Below are positions 28,344 through 37,594 of a stretch of 64,000 bases of DNA, in pieces. The DNA comes from Synechococcus sp. KORDI-100 (GTDB taxonomy: Bacteria; Cyanobacteriota; Cyanobacteriia; PCC-6307; Cyanobiaceae). The notes under the pieces were generated by a model. The model saw only the letters and a program-made list of their open reading frames with translations, was not told where the DNA came from and made no database searches. The position numbers were made by a program, and so were the translations under genes. Location: assembly GCF_000737535.1 (NCBI RefSeq), contig NZ_CP006269.1, positions 1,488,001-1,552,000 on the forward strand. Direction: 5' to 3'. Every line of letters starts with the position of its first letter. Position 1 is the first letter of the stretch.

Positions 28344-29702
28344 ATGACGATTCTTCCCTTCAGCTTCAAAAAGATTGCGCTTAACTGGCAAGGTTTTCGA
28401 AGTTCGCTTCGGAAGCTTCGTTCGGTCAAAGCTTTTGTTTTCTTCATTCTGCCGGTCGCTCTTGTTCTTGGTTTATTTCTTCCAGATGCAGCGGATACGC
28501 TCAATTCATTTGGATTGACACTGATTCAGCTGATTTCTTTTCCTGCAATACCACTTGTCCTGACGGCCGTCGTCGTATCAACCTATTCAATTTTTTCTCT
28601 GTCTGATTCAGCTGAGCAGGAATTTAAGTTCACGCGTCGGCTCTTTTTATCACTTCTCGCATTAATACTCTTCATTTCTGTCTTTGCTCTTCTGCTGTCT
28701 CTTTATCAAAAGCCTGGGGAATTATCTCCGGAAGGAAGACTCTCGATTGGCACATATATGCTTGACGTCACCGATATCAGGTTGACCTTGTCTTCAGCAG
28801 CTTCAGACGCTGTAGATCCTTTTGAGTGGGCGAAAAAAATTCTGCCAAATAACATTGTGGGCGATGCATCCCGTGGACAGACTCTCAAGGTGATAAGTGG
28901 ATCGGTCCTGCTTGGCTGGGGTTTATCACTTTTGCCCAGAGATAAATCAGCTCCACTGCTCACCATCATCAGGGGAATCTACGACGTTTCGGTGAAGGTT
29001 CTAGATGAACTCTTGTTGATTGCACCGCTTGTTGTTATTTGTTTGATCGCAGGTGCATTTTCCACCATTAATTCAGAGATCATTGTGTCTCTGTTGACTT
29101 TAACGATTTGTATGCTTCTTGCGTCCTTGGCGTCCCTTGGCATCAGTCGTTTGATTGTCAAACGCTTTACGACATCGGCAGAGCGAGCAACCTCGGAGGT
29201 CAACCCTGCAGATTCAGTTTTCCTGCTCGGGCTCTCCACAGGCAGCAGCCTGGCTTGTTATCCAACCATCATGCGCGCGATGGAAAAGATGGGGCGTAAT
29301 TGTTCTCACACTGAAGCGGCCGCATCATTGAGCCTTCTGATTTCAAGAATGGGGAATATCATTTACAACATTATTGCTATTGTATTTGCACTGAATCTTT
29401 TTGAAGTCAAATTTTCCCCAGCCATTCTTCTGCAGATTCTTGTTCTTGGAATCGTGACTGGTATTTCCGCTGCTGGTTTGAACGGGGTGGCTGTTGTCCC
29501 AACCATCGGTTTGGCCCTGACAAGTTTTCAGTTGCCCATTCCGCCCATTCTCGTTCTCTTGCTTGCCGTTGATCCGATTTTGACACTTCCTCGAGCTGCA
29601 ACGACTGGCGTTCTTGCCATGGCCGTGACGGTGATCTCATCTGACCGCGACCCGGAACATACCTGCAATCAACAGTCCTATGAATCGCTGGTTGAGGTCT
29701 GA
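28344..29702 (+). CDS. Dicarboxylate/amino acid:cation symporter (DAACS, SDF family), diverged
   Basis: A 452-residue multi-span protein of the GltP/DctA type. LSTGSSLACYPTIMRAMEKMG corresponds to the serine-rich reentrant hairpin HP1, and LLLAVDPILTLPRAATTGVLAMAVTVI to the last helix, which in the family carries the substrate-contacting D and R and the sodium site. Both are diverged from well-known glutamate carriers, so substrate may differ. A TTG at 28335 with AGAGG close upstream is an alternative start. Last gene of the operon; converges on ruvA. Sodium coupling would fit with the Mrp antiporter in the same transcript. Confidence 0.82.
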   Translation: MTILPFSFKKIALNWQGFRSSLRKLRSVKAFVFFILPVALVLGLFLPDAADTLNSFGLTLIQLISFPAIPLVLTAVVVSTYSIFSLSDSAEQEFKFTRRLFLSLLALILFISVFALLLSLYQKPGELSPEGRLSIGTYMLDVTDIRLTLSSAASDAVDPFEWAKKILPNNIVGDASRGQTLKVISGSVLLGWGLSLLPRDKSAPLLTIIRGIYDVSVKVLDELLLIAPLVVICLIAGAFSTINSEIIVSLLTLTICMLLASLASLGISRLIVKRFTTSAERATSEVNPADSVFLLGLSTGSSLACYPTIMRAMEKMGRNCSHTEAAASLSLLISRMGNIIYNIIAIVFALNLFEVKFSPAILLQILVLGIVTGISAAGLNGVAVVPTIGLALTSFQLPIPPILVLLLAVDPILTLPRAATTGVLAMAVTVISSDRDPEHTCNQQSYESLVEV

Positions 29703-29743
29703 TTGCAGGAACTCTCAATGGTCATTGACCTTTGACTGTTCAT

Positions 29744-30376
29744 TCACGGCTTGTTGAGCCACTGCAGGCAGGCTTTGATCCAACCTTCATTGTCTTGGTC
29801 GTCCGGTGGGTTGAGCCCTTCGCTCAATGCTTTCACCGCCCGTCGGATTTCTAGATCCTCGTAGCCGAGGGTGAGCAGCGTTTCTTCGAGTTCCTTCATC
29901 ACCGTTGACGTCATTCGGTTGTCTCCGCCATCCACCAGTGAAGGCTTCACGTCAACCTCTTCCATCCCTTCAACGCTTGTTCGCAATTCCACCGCCAGCC
30001 GCTCTGCGGTCCGTTTGCCGATTCCCTGAGCACGACAAAGTCTGCGGAGATCACCACCACGAATCGCTTCAATCAGTTCATGGCTTGTGCACTCCTGCAG
30101 GAGGGCCATGCCCGCCTGGGGCCCCACTCCGTTGACACCAATCAATTGGCGAAACAAATCTCGTTCAATTCGATTGACGAATCCATACAGATTTGTTGCA
30201 TCTTCGCGTTGCACCTGATGGATCCAGAGTTCCACACTGGAGCCAGCTCCCAGGTGTTGCAGATGACGTGTGATGACCTGCACCTCATAGCCAACGTCGC
30301 CACAGGCGAGCAGAATCCCGCTGCGGTTCCCCTGGGTCCAGCTCTCCATGGGACGTCCTCGCATCCATCCGATCAT
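29744..30376 (-). CDS. ruvA: Holliday junction branch migration protein RuvA
   Basis: Binds Holliday junctions and loads RuvB helicase. The 210-residue protein starts MIGWMRGRP, contains the tandem HhH region (FRQLIGVNGVGPQAGMALLQ, LCRAQGIGKRTAERLAVELR) and the C-terminal RuvB-binding domain (TLGYEDLEIRRAVKALSEGL). Longer in-frame starts exist upstream, but MIGW is the family N-terminus. It follows the island operon in convergent orientation. Confidence 0.96.
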   Translation of the reverse strand: MIGWMRGRPMESWTQGNRSGILLACGDVGYEVQVITRHLQHLGAGSSVELWIHQVQREDATNLYGFVNRIERDLFRQLIGVNGVGPQAGMALLQECTSHELIEAIRGGDLRRLCRAQGIGKRTAERLAVELRTSVEGMEEVDVKPSLVDGGDNRMTSTVMKELEETLLTLGYEDLEIRRAVKALSEGLNPPDDQDNEGWIKACLQWLNKP

Positions 30377-30398
30377 GGAGTTTTCCAGCGTCTTCACC

Positions 30399-30842
30399 AT
30401 GCTGCCTGACGTGCGCTCACGTCTCAGGAGGTTCCTGTTCAGCAGCGTCTGTGTCGTGGTTCTTCTGCTGACTCTCAGCGCCTGTGGGACAGCCAACGAA
30501 CCACCTCGCCAGCAGCTGCTTCAGGCCCTCAGCCTGCAGATCCAGCTCACGCAGGCCGCCATCTCTCGTTCTCTGGAGCTACCAGATGTGGGGAGTACGC
30601 CGACGGTCAGCCGTGTTCGCATCGAAGATCAGAACGTGATTCATATCGGAGAACACCACGGTGTGAAAGTGTCTGGTCGATTTGACTGGCAACTTTCGGG
30701 TGATCGTATGCAAGTGGATAGTCCGTTCGAGATTTATATGGAGCGTGGCGAACGAGGTGAAAGCTGGCGCCTGGCCCGTCCTGGCGGGAGCGAGGATGGC
30801 ATCAGCCAGGATTGGCTGACGTTCCCTCTGCCGCTGAGCTGA
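30399..30842 (+). CDS. Putative lipoprotein of unknown function
   Basis: A 147-residue protein with an Arg-rich N-region (MLPDVRSRLRRFLF), a hydrophobic core and a lipobox LSAC near residue 29, so probably lipid-anchored. The rest is a small soluble domain with no recognised family. It diverges from ruvA; two earlier in-frame ATGs (30348, 30375) overlap the ruvA start region. The marked start keeps the signal peptide compact. Confidence 0.65.
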   Translation: MLPDVRSRLRRFLFSSVCVVVLLLTLSACGTANEPPRQQLLQALSLQIQLTQAAISRSLELPDVGSTPTVSRVRIEDQNVIHIGEHHGVKVSGRFDWQLSGDRMQVDSPFEIYMERGERGESWRLARPGGSEDGISQDWLTFPLPLS

Positions 30843-31299
30843 TTGAAATCGCTCTGAATCGTCTGTGTTGATCGGTTGATCAAGCAGATCGTGATGAGTG
30901 GCTTCGCCCAGGACCAGCCTGTTTGACCTTTTTGATCTGGTCTGATGTCGACGGATGCTGTTCAGCTTGCCTTGAATGTGATGGCTTGGACTGACTGAAT
31001 CCTGCGGTGCAATCCTGACCGCGAGGCCAGGATGACGATCATCGCGGCTGATTTTTTCATGACCCATTGGCCATCTCTCTCGCCTTGCCCAGCAGTGTTC
31101 TCTGATTCGAACCTTTGCAACGCCCTTTTTTAGGCCACTAATTGGCCGTTCCTGCCCGATGACTTCAGGACCGATGACGGCCTCCACGATTCACCTGATC
31201 TTGAAGCGAGTAGAGTGGTTTGCCTGATGAGCCATTCCCTGCCAGTCGTTGGGAGTTGGTCGGTTAAGAGCTTGCTGAATTGCGCCACCATTTACGACG
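30843..31299. other. Gene-free stretch between lipoprotein and EamA gene
   Basis: The open frames here are not convincing: the long minus-strand one runs antisense into the lipoprotein gene and lacks recognisable sequence. No tRNA or strong terminator was seen. Confidence 0.5.
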
Positions 31300-32214
31300 T
31301 CAGCTTGGATTGCGCGCCTGAAGACTGACCAGCGTGGAGGCCAACACCATGACTCCGCCGATCACGACCCATGACGTGAGTCCCTCTGAAAACCAGAGAT
31401 ATCCCCAGAGAGCGGCAAACACCACCTGGATGTAATTGATCGATGTGGCCTGTGCCGCAGGCATCAAGCTCAGTCCGTGGGTGACCCAGATCTGTCCGAG
31501 CTGAGTCAGCACACCGACGCACAGCAGCCAGAGCCACTCCACTCCCTGCGGCATCACACCATCGCGAATCACCATCGGCAAGGTGAGCGGGAGCGACAGG
31601 ATCGGGAAATACAAAATGATCACCAGGGGATGTTCGCGGCTGGAAAGGTGACGGACGCAGACGTAAGCCAAGGCTGTGAACAGGGCTCCCCCCAGAGCGA
31701 TCAGAACAGCCGTTGCGGGAAGCTCTTCGATGCCACCGCTCAACCACTCAGGCTGGGCCACAAGCGTGATTCCGATCCAACCGAGCAGAACGGCAACGGC
31801 AATGCTCCGTCGCAGCTGTTCTCCCAGCACAAGGGCGGCTGCGATAGCCGTAAACGTTGGGTAGGTGTACTGAAGAACCGTTGCCGATGCCAGTGGCAGG
31901 GTTGTGATGGCCTCGAAAAAGAAGAGCAGCGCGAGACTTCCGCAGATGCCTCTGGCCAGCAACCAGCCCAGATGGGTTCCCCAGGGAGAGATACCGGCTC
32001 GAACCAGGCCAAGGGCGGTCAGGCCAATGCTGATGAGCGCTCGGCTCATCACGATTTCCGGCACTGGCAGGCGACCGTCCAGCTGCTTGACGCAAACAGT
32101 CATCAGGCTGAACGCCAGGGAACTGAGAATCAGGGATCGAACCCCATGAGCTGTTTCTTGTCCGGACGCATCAGTCACTGGACGGAGGGGCGTGAGTTCG
32201 CAGAATGACCGCAT
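31300..32214 (-). CDS. EamA-family drug/metabolite transporter
   Basis: A 304-residue protein with about ten hydrophobic spans and two EamA repeats, as in the DMT superfamily (VRSLILSSLAFSLMTVCVKQ; the second repeat starts near ELPATAVLIALGGALFTALAYV). The SINYIQVVFAALWGYLWFSEGLT segment is typical. Substrate unknown. The ATG at 32214 overlaps, on the opposite strand, the likely ATG of dnaG; a GTG at 32178 is an alternative start. Confidence 0.88.
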   Translation of the reverse strand: MRSFCELTPLRPVTDASGQETAHGVRSLILSSLAFSLMTVCVKQLDGRLPVPEIVMSRALISIGLTALGLVRAGISPWGTHLGWLLARGICGSLALLFFFEAITTLPLASATVLQYTYPTFTAIAAALVLGEQLRRSIAVAVLLGWIGITLVAQPEWLSGGIEELPATAVLIALGGALFTALAYVCVRHLSSREHPLVIILYFPILSLPLTLPMVIRDGVMPQGVEWLWLLCVGVLTQLGQIWVTHGLSLMPAAQATSINYIQVVFAALWGYLWFSEGLTSWVVIGGVMVLASTLVSLQARNPS

Positions 32215-34261
32215 GCTGAATGCCCGCCTCCATCCCCGCACGATCGAGGCCGTCAAGGAACGGGCCGACATCGTTGATGTCGTCGGAGATCACGTTGTCC
32301 TTAAGAAAAAGGGCCGAGAGTTCGTCGGCATCTGTCCGTTCCATGACGACAGCAAGCCGTCCATGACGGTGTCCCCGGCCAAGCAGTTCTATTACTGCTT
32401 CTCCTGTGGCGCCGGGGGCAATTCCATCAAGTTTCTGATGGAGTTCCAGAGACAGAGCTTCAGCGATGTGGTTCTGGAGCTGGCACGGAAATACCAGTTA
32501 CCTGTCGAGACCGTTGATGGTCCTCAGCAGGAGCGACTCCGCCAGCAGCTGTCACGTCGGGAAAAACTTCAACGTGCCACGGCTCTGGCGGCTGGCTGGT
32601 TCCGCAGCCAGCTTCTGGGTGAGGGCGGCGAGCAGGCTCGCTCCTATCTCAGTGAGAAACGGGGGCTCAGTCCTGCGACCCAGGACACGTTTCAACTCGG
32701 CTACGCACCGGATCGGTGGGATGGTCTTCTGACCCATCTTCAGCAGGTGGAGGGACTGTCTCCGGAGCTGTTGGAGGCGGCAGGGCTCGTGGTGCCGCGC
32801 AAAGGTGGACGTGGCTTCTACGACCGCTTTCGCCATCGCCTGATGGTGCCGATTCATGATCGGCAGGGACGGGTGATCGGGTTTGGAGGTCGCAGCCTGG
32901 ATGGTGCCGAACCCAAATACCTGAATTCACCGGAGACGGAGCTCTTTGAAAAGGGCAAACATCTCTTCGGCCTGGACAAAGCAGCGGGAGCGATCCGCAA
33001 AGACGACCGTGCTGTGGTGGTTGAGGGCTATTTCGATGTCATCGCTCTTCACGCGGCTGGCATCACCAACGCCGTCGCCGCCCTCGGGACAGCCCTCAGT
33101 CATCAACAGATCACGCAGCTCTCCCGCGTCAGCGACGGCAAGCGGATCGTGCTCAATTTTGATGCCGACGGTGCTGGCGTTCGGGCGGCCAATCGTGCGA
33201 TTGGCGAGGTGGAACAGCTGGCAATGCAGGGACAGCTGGACCTGAGGGTTCTGCATCTCCCCTCCGGCAAGGACCCCGACGAGTTTCTGAAGGAGCATGG
33301 CTCCGGTGAGTACAGGGCGCTTCTCGATCAAGCACCGCTCTGGCTTGACTGGCAGATCGAGCAGGTTCTCGAGGATCGCGATCTCAGTCGCTCCGATCAG
33401 TTTCAGCAAGCCGTGAGCGAACTGGTGGGCCTGCTGGGCAAATTGCCCCAGAGCGCCGTCAGAACACACTATCTCCAGCGTGTGGCGGAACGACTCAGCG
33501 GAGGGCAGGCAAGGCTGGCCCTGCAGCTGGAGGAGGATTTACGTCAGCAGGTGAAAGGTCAACGCTGGCATGGGCGCTCCAGTCGTCACGAACAGCCGGC
33601 CGAAGCCAGTCAGAGGGAACGCTGCGAAGCCGATCTGCTGCGGCTTTACCTCCACTGCCCCCGCCATCGCAGCACCATTCGTCAACAGCTCAGGCAGCGG
33701 GAATTGGAGGATTTCGCCCTGCAGCCCCATCGTCTGCTCTGGGCATCGATCACGGAACTGGAGGAGTCCAACCTCGGCAGTGGACGGCTTGAGGCGATCA
33801 CCCGGGGTGAGGATGCCGGAGCGGAGCTTGCTGATCTCGATCTCCCGAACCTGCTCACCGACCAGTTGCTACTGGAGAACAGCGCTCTGATGTCGAGGCT
33901 GACGCCCTTGTTGGCGCCTGGCGAGCTTGAAAAACTCTCCCTTTCGGAACCGCTTGAGCAACTGCGAGGCACCACAGCCGTGCTCGAACGTCAGAAAAGT
34001 CTGAAACGGTGCCGCCATCTTCTTGAAGCCTGGGGTGGGCAACGCCTGCAGACCCTGGAAACCTGTATCGCCGCCCTGATCGATCAGCCTCCCGGTGATG
34101 CCCCGATGGATATGGAACAGCGCATCCAGAGTCTGTTCGATGAGCTCAATCGCGATGCCCTTCGTTATCAGGAGCTTTACTACTCCGAGCGAAAGCACAT
34201 CAGCTACCTCGACCAACAGCGTTGTCGCGGATTCGGCGATCCAAACGTCCTTTCGGCCTGA
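32213..34261 (+). CDS. dnaG: DNA primase
   Basis: Synthesises RNA primers for replication. The 682-residue protein has the N-terminal CHC2 zinc ribbon (CPFHDDSKPSMTVSPAKQFYYCFSCGAGG, residues ~38-66), the primase catalytic core starting near RGLSPATQDTFQLGYAPD, a TOPRIM domain (VVVEGYFDVIALHAAGITNAVAALGT, FDADGAG) and a C-terminal helicase-binding region. An ATG at 32192 is an alternative start. It diverges from the EamA gene with overlapping start codons. Confidence 0.96.
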   Translation: MLNARLHPRTIEAVKERADIVDVVGDHVVLKKKGREFVGICPFHDDSKPSMTVSPAKQFYYCFSCGAGGNSIKFLMEFQRQSFSDVVLELARKYQLPVETVDGPQQERLRQQLSRREKLQRATALAAGWFRSQLLGEGGEQARSYLSEKRGLSPATQDTFQLGYAPDRWDGLLTHLQQVEGLSPELLEAAGLVVPRKGGRGFYDRFRHRLMVPIHDRQGRVIGFGGRSLDGAEPKYLNSPETELFEKGKHLFGLDKAAGAIRKDDRAVVVEGYFDVIALHAAGITNAVAALGTALSHQQITQLSRVSDGKRIVLNFDADGAGVRAANRAIGEVEQLAMQGQLDLRVLHLPSGKDPDEFLKEHGSGEYRALLDQAPLWLDWQIEQVLEDRDLSRSDQFQQAVSELVGLLGKLPQSAVRTHYLQRVAERLSGGQARLALQLEEDLRQQVKGQRWHGRSSRHEQPAEASQRERCEADLLRLYLHCPRHRSTIRQQLRQRELEDFALQPHRLLWASITELEESNLGSGRLEAITRGEDAGAELADLDLPNLLTDQLLLENSALMSRLTPLLAPGELEKLSLSEPLEQLRGTTAVLERQKSLKRCRHLLEAWGGQRLQTLETCIAALIDQPPGDAPMDMEQRIQSLFDELNRDALRYQELYYSERKHISYLDQQRCRGFGDPNVLSA

Positions 34262-34476
34262 CCATGGCGAGGGACCTGCGCCTTCCATCCCGACGGTCGG
34301 ATTGTTCACGTGCCAGCTGTGCCTCCGAATAACTCTTGTGATGGTTGCCATGAGCTCTGACGGCTTGAATTCCGGAGCTGCACTGGCCACGGTGGTGGGT
34401 GTACCGGTGGAGGTTCCAGTGATGTGGACGCTTGTCTTGACCGGGAATCGCCACCATCAACGTTGTTCTGTTTTAG

Positions 34477-34734
34477 ATGTCGGAATTTTTCGAGGCGATC
34501 TGGCACGGTGAAGGCGTAGGCGATGGCAGCGATCTTGAGGAGGCTCTGCAGGCTTTTGCTGCCGTGAAGCCGGAGGACGGAGACTGGCTTGAGGCCTGTG
34601 CCGCCGATGGTGCGGATCCGGTGATCGAGCGCTTTGCCTCCTTCGAGGCCTACCTCGACAATGCCGACCCCAGGGAAACGATTGCGGTGACGCCCCAGAT
34701 GATCATTGAAGCAATCGCCCTGCTGCCAAGTTGA
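34477..34734 (+). CDS. Small acidic conserved-looking protein
   Basis: An 85-residue acidic protein (MSEFFEAIWHGEGVGDGSDLEEALQAFA). No domain recognised. Its stop shares a base with the next gene's start (TGATG), so they form a coupled pair. About 215 bp without an evident gene separates it from dnaG. Confidence 0.6.
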   Translation: MSEFFEAIWHGEGVGDGSDLEEALQAFAAVKPEDGDWLEACAADGADPVIERFASFEAYLDNADPRETIAVTPQMIIEAIALLPS

Positions 34735-35030
34735 TGCGTGCGAGCGACTTCGATCTCACCCCGTTCACACCTGTGAATCATCTCTGGCCCGCTCTCGTGG
34801 AGCGCTTGGGTCGTGAACGCTCACAGCAGGCGATCCGCCAGGCATTGGATTTGCAGAGGATGCGTGGTCACGAGGGCACCCTGCCCGTATTGTTCACGGA
34901 GACCTGTGGTCTGGCTTTGGCGAGCACGGATCTCGTCAGAGAACAGACAGGCCTGAACAGCCACGGAGAACGCATGGTCCTGATCCTGAGCTCGCGCAGT
35001 CAGGAAGTGCAGTTATTGCAGGAGCTGTGA
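34734..35030 (+). CDS. Small protein of unknown function
   Basis: A 98-residue protein (MRASDFDLTPFTPVNHLWPAL) translationally coupled to the preceding gene by a one-base overlap. Predominantly helical; contains LGRERSQQAIRQALDLQRM. No family recognised. Confidence 0.6.
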   Translation: MRASDFDLTPFTPVNHLWPALVERLGRERSQQAIRQALDLQRMRGHEGTLPVLFTETCGLALASTDLVREQTGLNSHGERMVLILSSRSQEVQLLQEL

Positions 35031-35758
35031 CGACTCAGAAGCAATCGCTCAGATGCCCCTTGGCTTCAGAGGACACGATCGAACTGGATGTTCTGATGCG
35101 CAGTGAACGAACGGTGCATGGATGCATGCATCCGGGTTGATGACGTGAAATGACGTCTGTTTCAATCAATTCGTCTTGATGATCTTGCTGGTTTGGAAAG
35201 ATTTCGGTGGCCTGACAGTGCAGATGCCATTCAGGCAGCAGATATCGATCTGCACATTTTCTATTCGGTTAATGGAACTTTCGTTGGAGCTTGTGGTGCA
35301 AAGTTCTCTGGCCATCAATGGAGAATCAGAGGTCCAAGAGAGCACTCCTGCCAGGCTCGTCGCGGCTAGAGCTGTTCTCGATAGTCCTTTTTTCATTGTG
35401 GTGGCAGTTGCATCACGAGCTGTGCACTCATGGTTGGGGCTTGTCTCTAAGCCTGTCTTGGCATCTGTTTAAACGTGTCTGAGTTCTGGCTGAGTTCAAA
35501 CATCTCCTGGACATGGATCTGTGCTCACGTCTCGGACGCCTCTATCTGGTCTTGGCGACGGTCCATGGGATCGGGTTTAGGAAAAAGTTCTTGAAACGGT
35601 CGTTACGTCCACTTGGCTTGTGATTCATGCTGTTGTCTTCAGTCAGTCATTCTTCACGTCATGTGTGAAGAAAGTGCATTGATCGACGATTGGTCATGCA
35701 ACCCTCGGTTCCTGCTTCCGGGAGCCTGAAGCTTCTGAATGTTTTGATGTCGAGCTCA
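35031..35758. other. 728-bp region without a well-supported gene
   Basis: Composition is more AT-rich than flanking genes and open frames are short. The only frame with gene-like design is a minus-strand peptide at 35166-35396, listed separately. No tRNA, strong terminator or repeat was seen. Confidence 0.5.
35166..35396 (-). CDS. Candidate small secreted Cys-containing peptide
   Basis: A 76-residue ORF beginning MKKGLSRTALAATSLAGVL, which looks like a signal peptide, followed by a short mature part with five Cys (LC, ICC, IC spacing). No good ribosome-binding site precedes the ATG and no family is recognised, so it may be chance. Confidence 0.3.
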   Translation of the reverse strand: MKKGLSRTALAATSLAGVLSWTSDSPLMARELCTTSSNESSINRIENVQIDICCLNGICTVRPPKSFQTSKIIKTN

Positions 35759-36691
35759 CTAAAGACTGAGTTCCAGCATTTTTTGGATCGGTTCCAGGGC
35801 CCGTCGCCTCAGGCTTTCCTCCATCTCAATGGCGGGGTGCATCGTCTTCAGGCAGTGATGCAGCTTCTCAAGGGTGTTTAGACGCATGTAGGGACAGGCA
35901 TTGCAGCTGCATCCGTCCACACCGGGAACATCGATCAGGGTCTTTTGGGGGACCCGTTGCTTCATCTGGTGAAGAATCCCAGGTTCCGTGAGAACGATGA
36001 ATGTGTTGGAACTGCTGGTTTCGGTGTACCGCAGCAGCTTGCTGGTCGACCCGATGAAATCGGCGAGATCCAAGAGGTGTTGCTGACACTCCGGATGGGC
36101 GATCACCTCAGCATCGGGATGCTCCAGCTGCAGCCGGAGCACGGCCTCCTCGTTGAAGGTTTCATGAACAATGCAGCGTCCCGGCCAGAGGGTGAGTTCA
36201 CGGCCGCTCTGCCGTTGAACCCAGCGGCCCAGGTTCTGGTCCGGTGCAAACAGCACCGGACGGTCCTCCGGAAGTTGTTTCACCAGATCAACGGCATTGC
36301 TGCTGGTGCAGATCAGGTCGCTCTGCGCTTTCACGGCTGCCGTGCAGTTGATGTAACTGACGACGAAATGGTCGGGATGTTTGGAGCGGAAAGCGGCGAA
36401 CTCGTCGGCTGGGCAATCATCCGCCAGGGAGCAGCCGGCATCGAGATCCGGCAGCAGCACAGTTTTCTGGGGACTCAGGATCTTGGCTGTCTCAGCCATG
36501 AAATGGACGCCACAGAACACGATCACATCGGCGGATGTGCTGGCGGCCTTGCGTGACAGCTCCAGGGAGTCGCCAATGAAATCAGCGATGTCCTGGATCT
36601 CCGGTTCCTGGTAGTAGTGCGCCAGGATCACGGCATTGCGTTCCCGTTTCAGCTGCTCGATCGACCCTGCAAGAGCGTGGTCAGCGGTCAT
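35759..36691 (-). CDS. nadA: Quinolinate synthase
   Basis: Condenses iminoaspartate with dihydroxyacetone phosphate to quinolinate for NAD synthesis, using an oxygen-sensitive [4Fe-4S] cluster. The 310-residue protein shows [40 protein letters not shown], a HPEC motif and [13 protein letters not shown], whose Cys residues are the expected cluster ligands. Divergent from the metallophosphoesterase gene. Confidence 0.97.
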   Translation of the reverse strand: MTADHALAGSIEQLKRERNAVILAHYYQEPEIQDIADFIGDSLELSRKAASTSADVIVFCGVHFMAETAKILSPQKTVLLPDLDAGCSLADDCPADEFAAFRSKHPDHFVVSYINCTAAVKAQSDLICTSSNAVDLVKQLPEDRPVLFAPDQNLGRWVQRQSGRELTLWPGRCIVHETFNEEAVLRLQLEHPDAEVIAHPECQQHLLDLADFIGSTSKLLRYTETSSSNTFIVLTEPGILHQMKQRVPQKTLIDVPGVDGCSCNACPYMRLNTLEKLHHCLKTMHPAIEMEESLRRRALEPIQKMLELSL

Positions 36692-36736
36692 CGGGTGCTG
36701 GAGCGGGGCAGGATGGAATCAGCCTAGGTATCTGCT

Positions 36737-37594
36737 CTGACGGTTCTTCGCCTCGCGATTGCCGGAGATCTTCATGGTTCATGGAGTGATGCCGATGAGC
36801 AGCTCCTGAATGCTCTGCAGCCCGATGCGGTGTTGTTCGTGGGAGATCTCAGTGATGGCGACCTCCGGCTGACACGTCGGATCACCGCCTTGCCCTTCCC
36901 ACTGGCGGTGATTCTCGGGAACCATGATCGGGGAGGGGATTGCAGTGGAGACCTTCTAAGACAGCAGCTTGCCCTGCTCGGAGGCTGCAACTGCGGCTGG
37001 ACGCGGCTGTCCTGGACCCATCCGGCGCTTTCGATTGTGGGGGCACGCCCCTGCAGCGCCGGCGGCGGATTTCATCTCTCCAAAGCCGTGGAAGCGGTGT
37101 TCGGTCCGATCACTCTTGAGGAATCGGCTTCACGCATCGTCGCCGCCGCGCAACAGGTCCCAGAGGATCAGCCTTTGATCGTTCTGGCGCACAGCGGTCC
37201 GACGGGGCTTGGATCGGACGCGTCCAGTCCCTGCGGACGGGACTGGAAACGTCCAGCCATCGACTGGGGAGACCGTGATCTGGCCCTCGCCCTTGATTCG
37301 ATGGCCAGCCAGCGCAGACCGGATCTGGTCGTTTTTGGACATATGCATCATCAGCTCAAACGCGGCCATGGTCTGCGGCGCAGCCTTCTCCAGGATCGTG
37401 GTGGCACGGCATTCGTGAATGCGGCCTGTGTTCCTCGCTGCGGTCTGGATGGCAAGGATCAGCCTGTTCTGCACCTGTCCTGGGCTGAATTTGACGGCCG
37501 GCGACTCACCCACGTGAGTCATCGCTGGTACACGCCGGAGGCTGTGTTGGTGCATCAGGAATCGCTGCCCCTGCAGGATGCTGTGGCGTGCTGA
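36737..37594 (+). CDS. Calcineurin-like metallophosphoesterase, start codon non-canonical
   Basis: The frame reads TVLRLAIAGDLHGSW, then LFVGDLSDGD, LGNHDRGGDCSG, LAHSGPTG and FGHMHHQL, a full metal-binding set of the calcineurin-like superfamily (GDxH, GDxxD, GNHD, H, GHxH). The first motif lies upstream of any ATG, GTG or TTG in frame; the only candidates between the stop at 36725 and the motif are CTG at 36737 or ATT at 36758. The GTG at 36830 would remove GDLH. Hence CTG initiation, or a mutated start, is inferred. It overlaps the next gene by 7 bp. Confidence 0.78.
   Translation: MTVLRLAIAGDLHGSWSDADEQLLNALQPDAVLFVGDLSDGDLRLTRRITALPFPLAVILGNHDRGGDCSGDLLRQQLALLGGCNCGWTRLSWTHPALSIVGARPCSAGGGFHLSKAVEAVFGPITLEESASRIVAAAQQVPEDQPLIVLAHSGPTGLGSDASSPCGRDWKRPAIDWGDRDLALALDSMASQRRPDLVVFGHMHHQLKRGHGLRRSLLQDRGGTAFVNAACVPRCGLDGKDQPVLHLSWAEFDGRRLTHVSHRWYTPEAVLVHQESLPLQDAVAC

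Noticed and set aside
30579-31187. 202-residue minus-strand ORF
   Set aside because: Antisense to the lipoprotein gene in part, with low-complexity, unrecognisable sequence.
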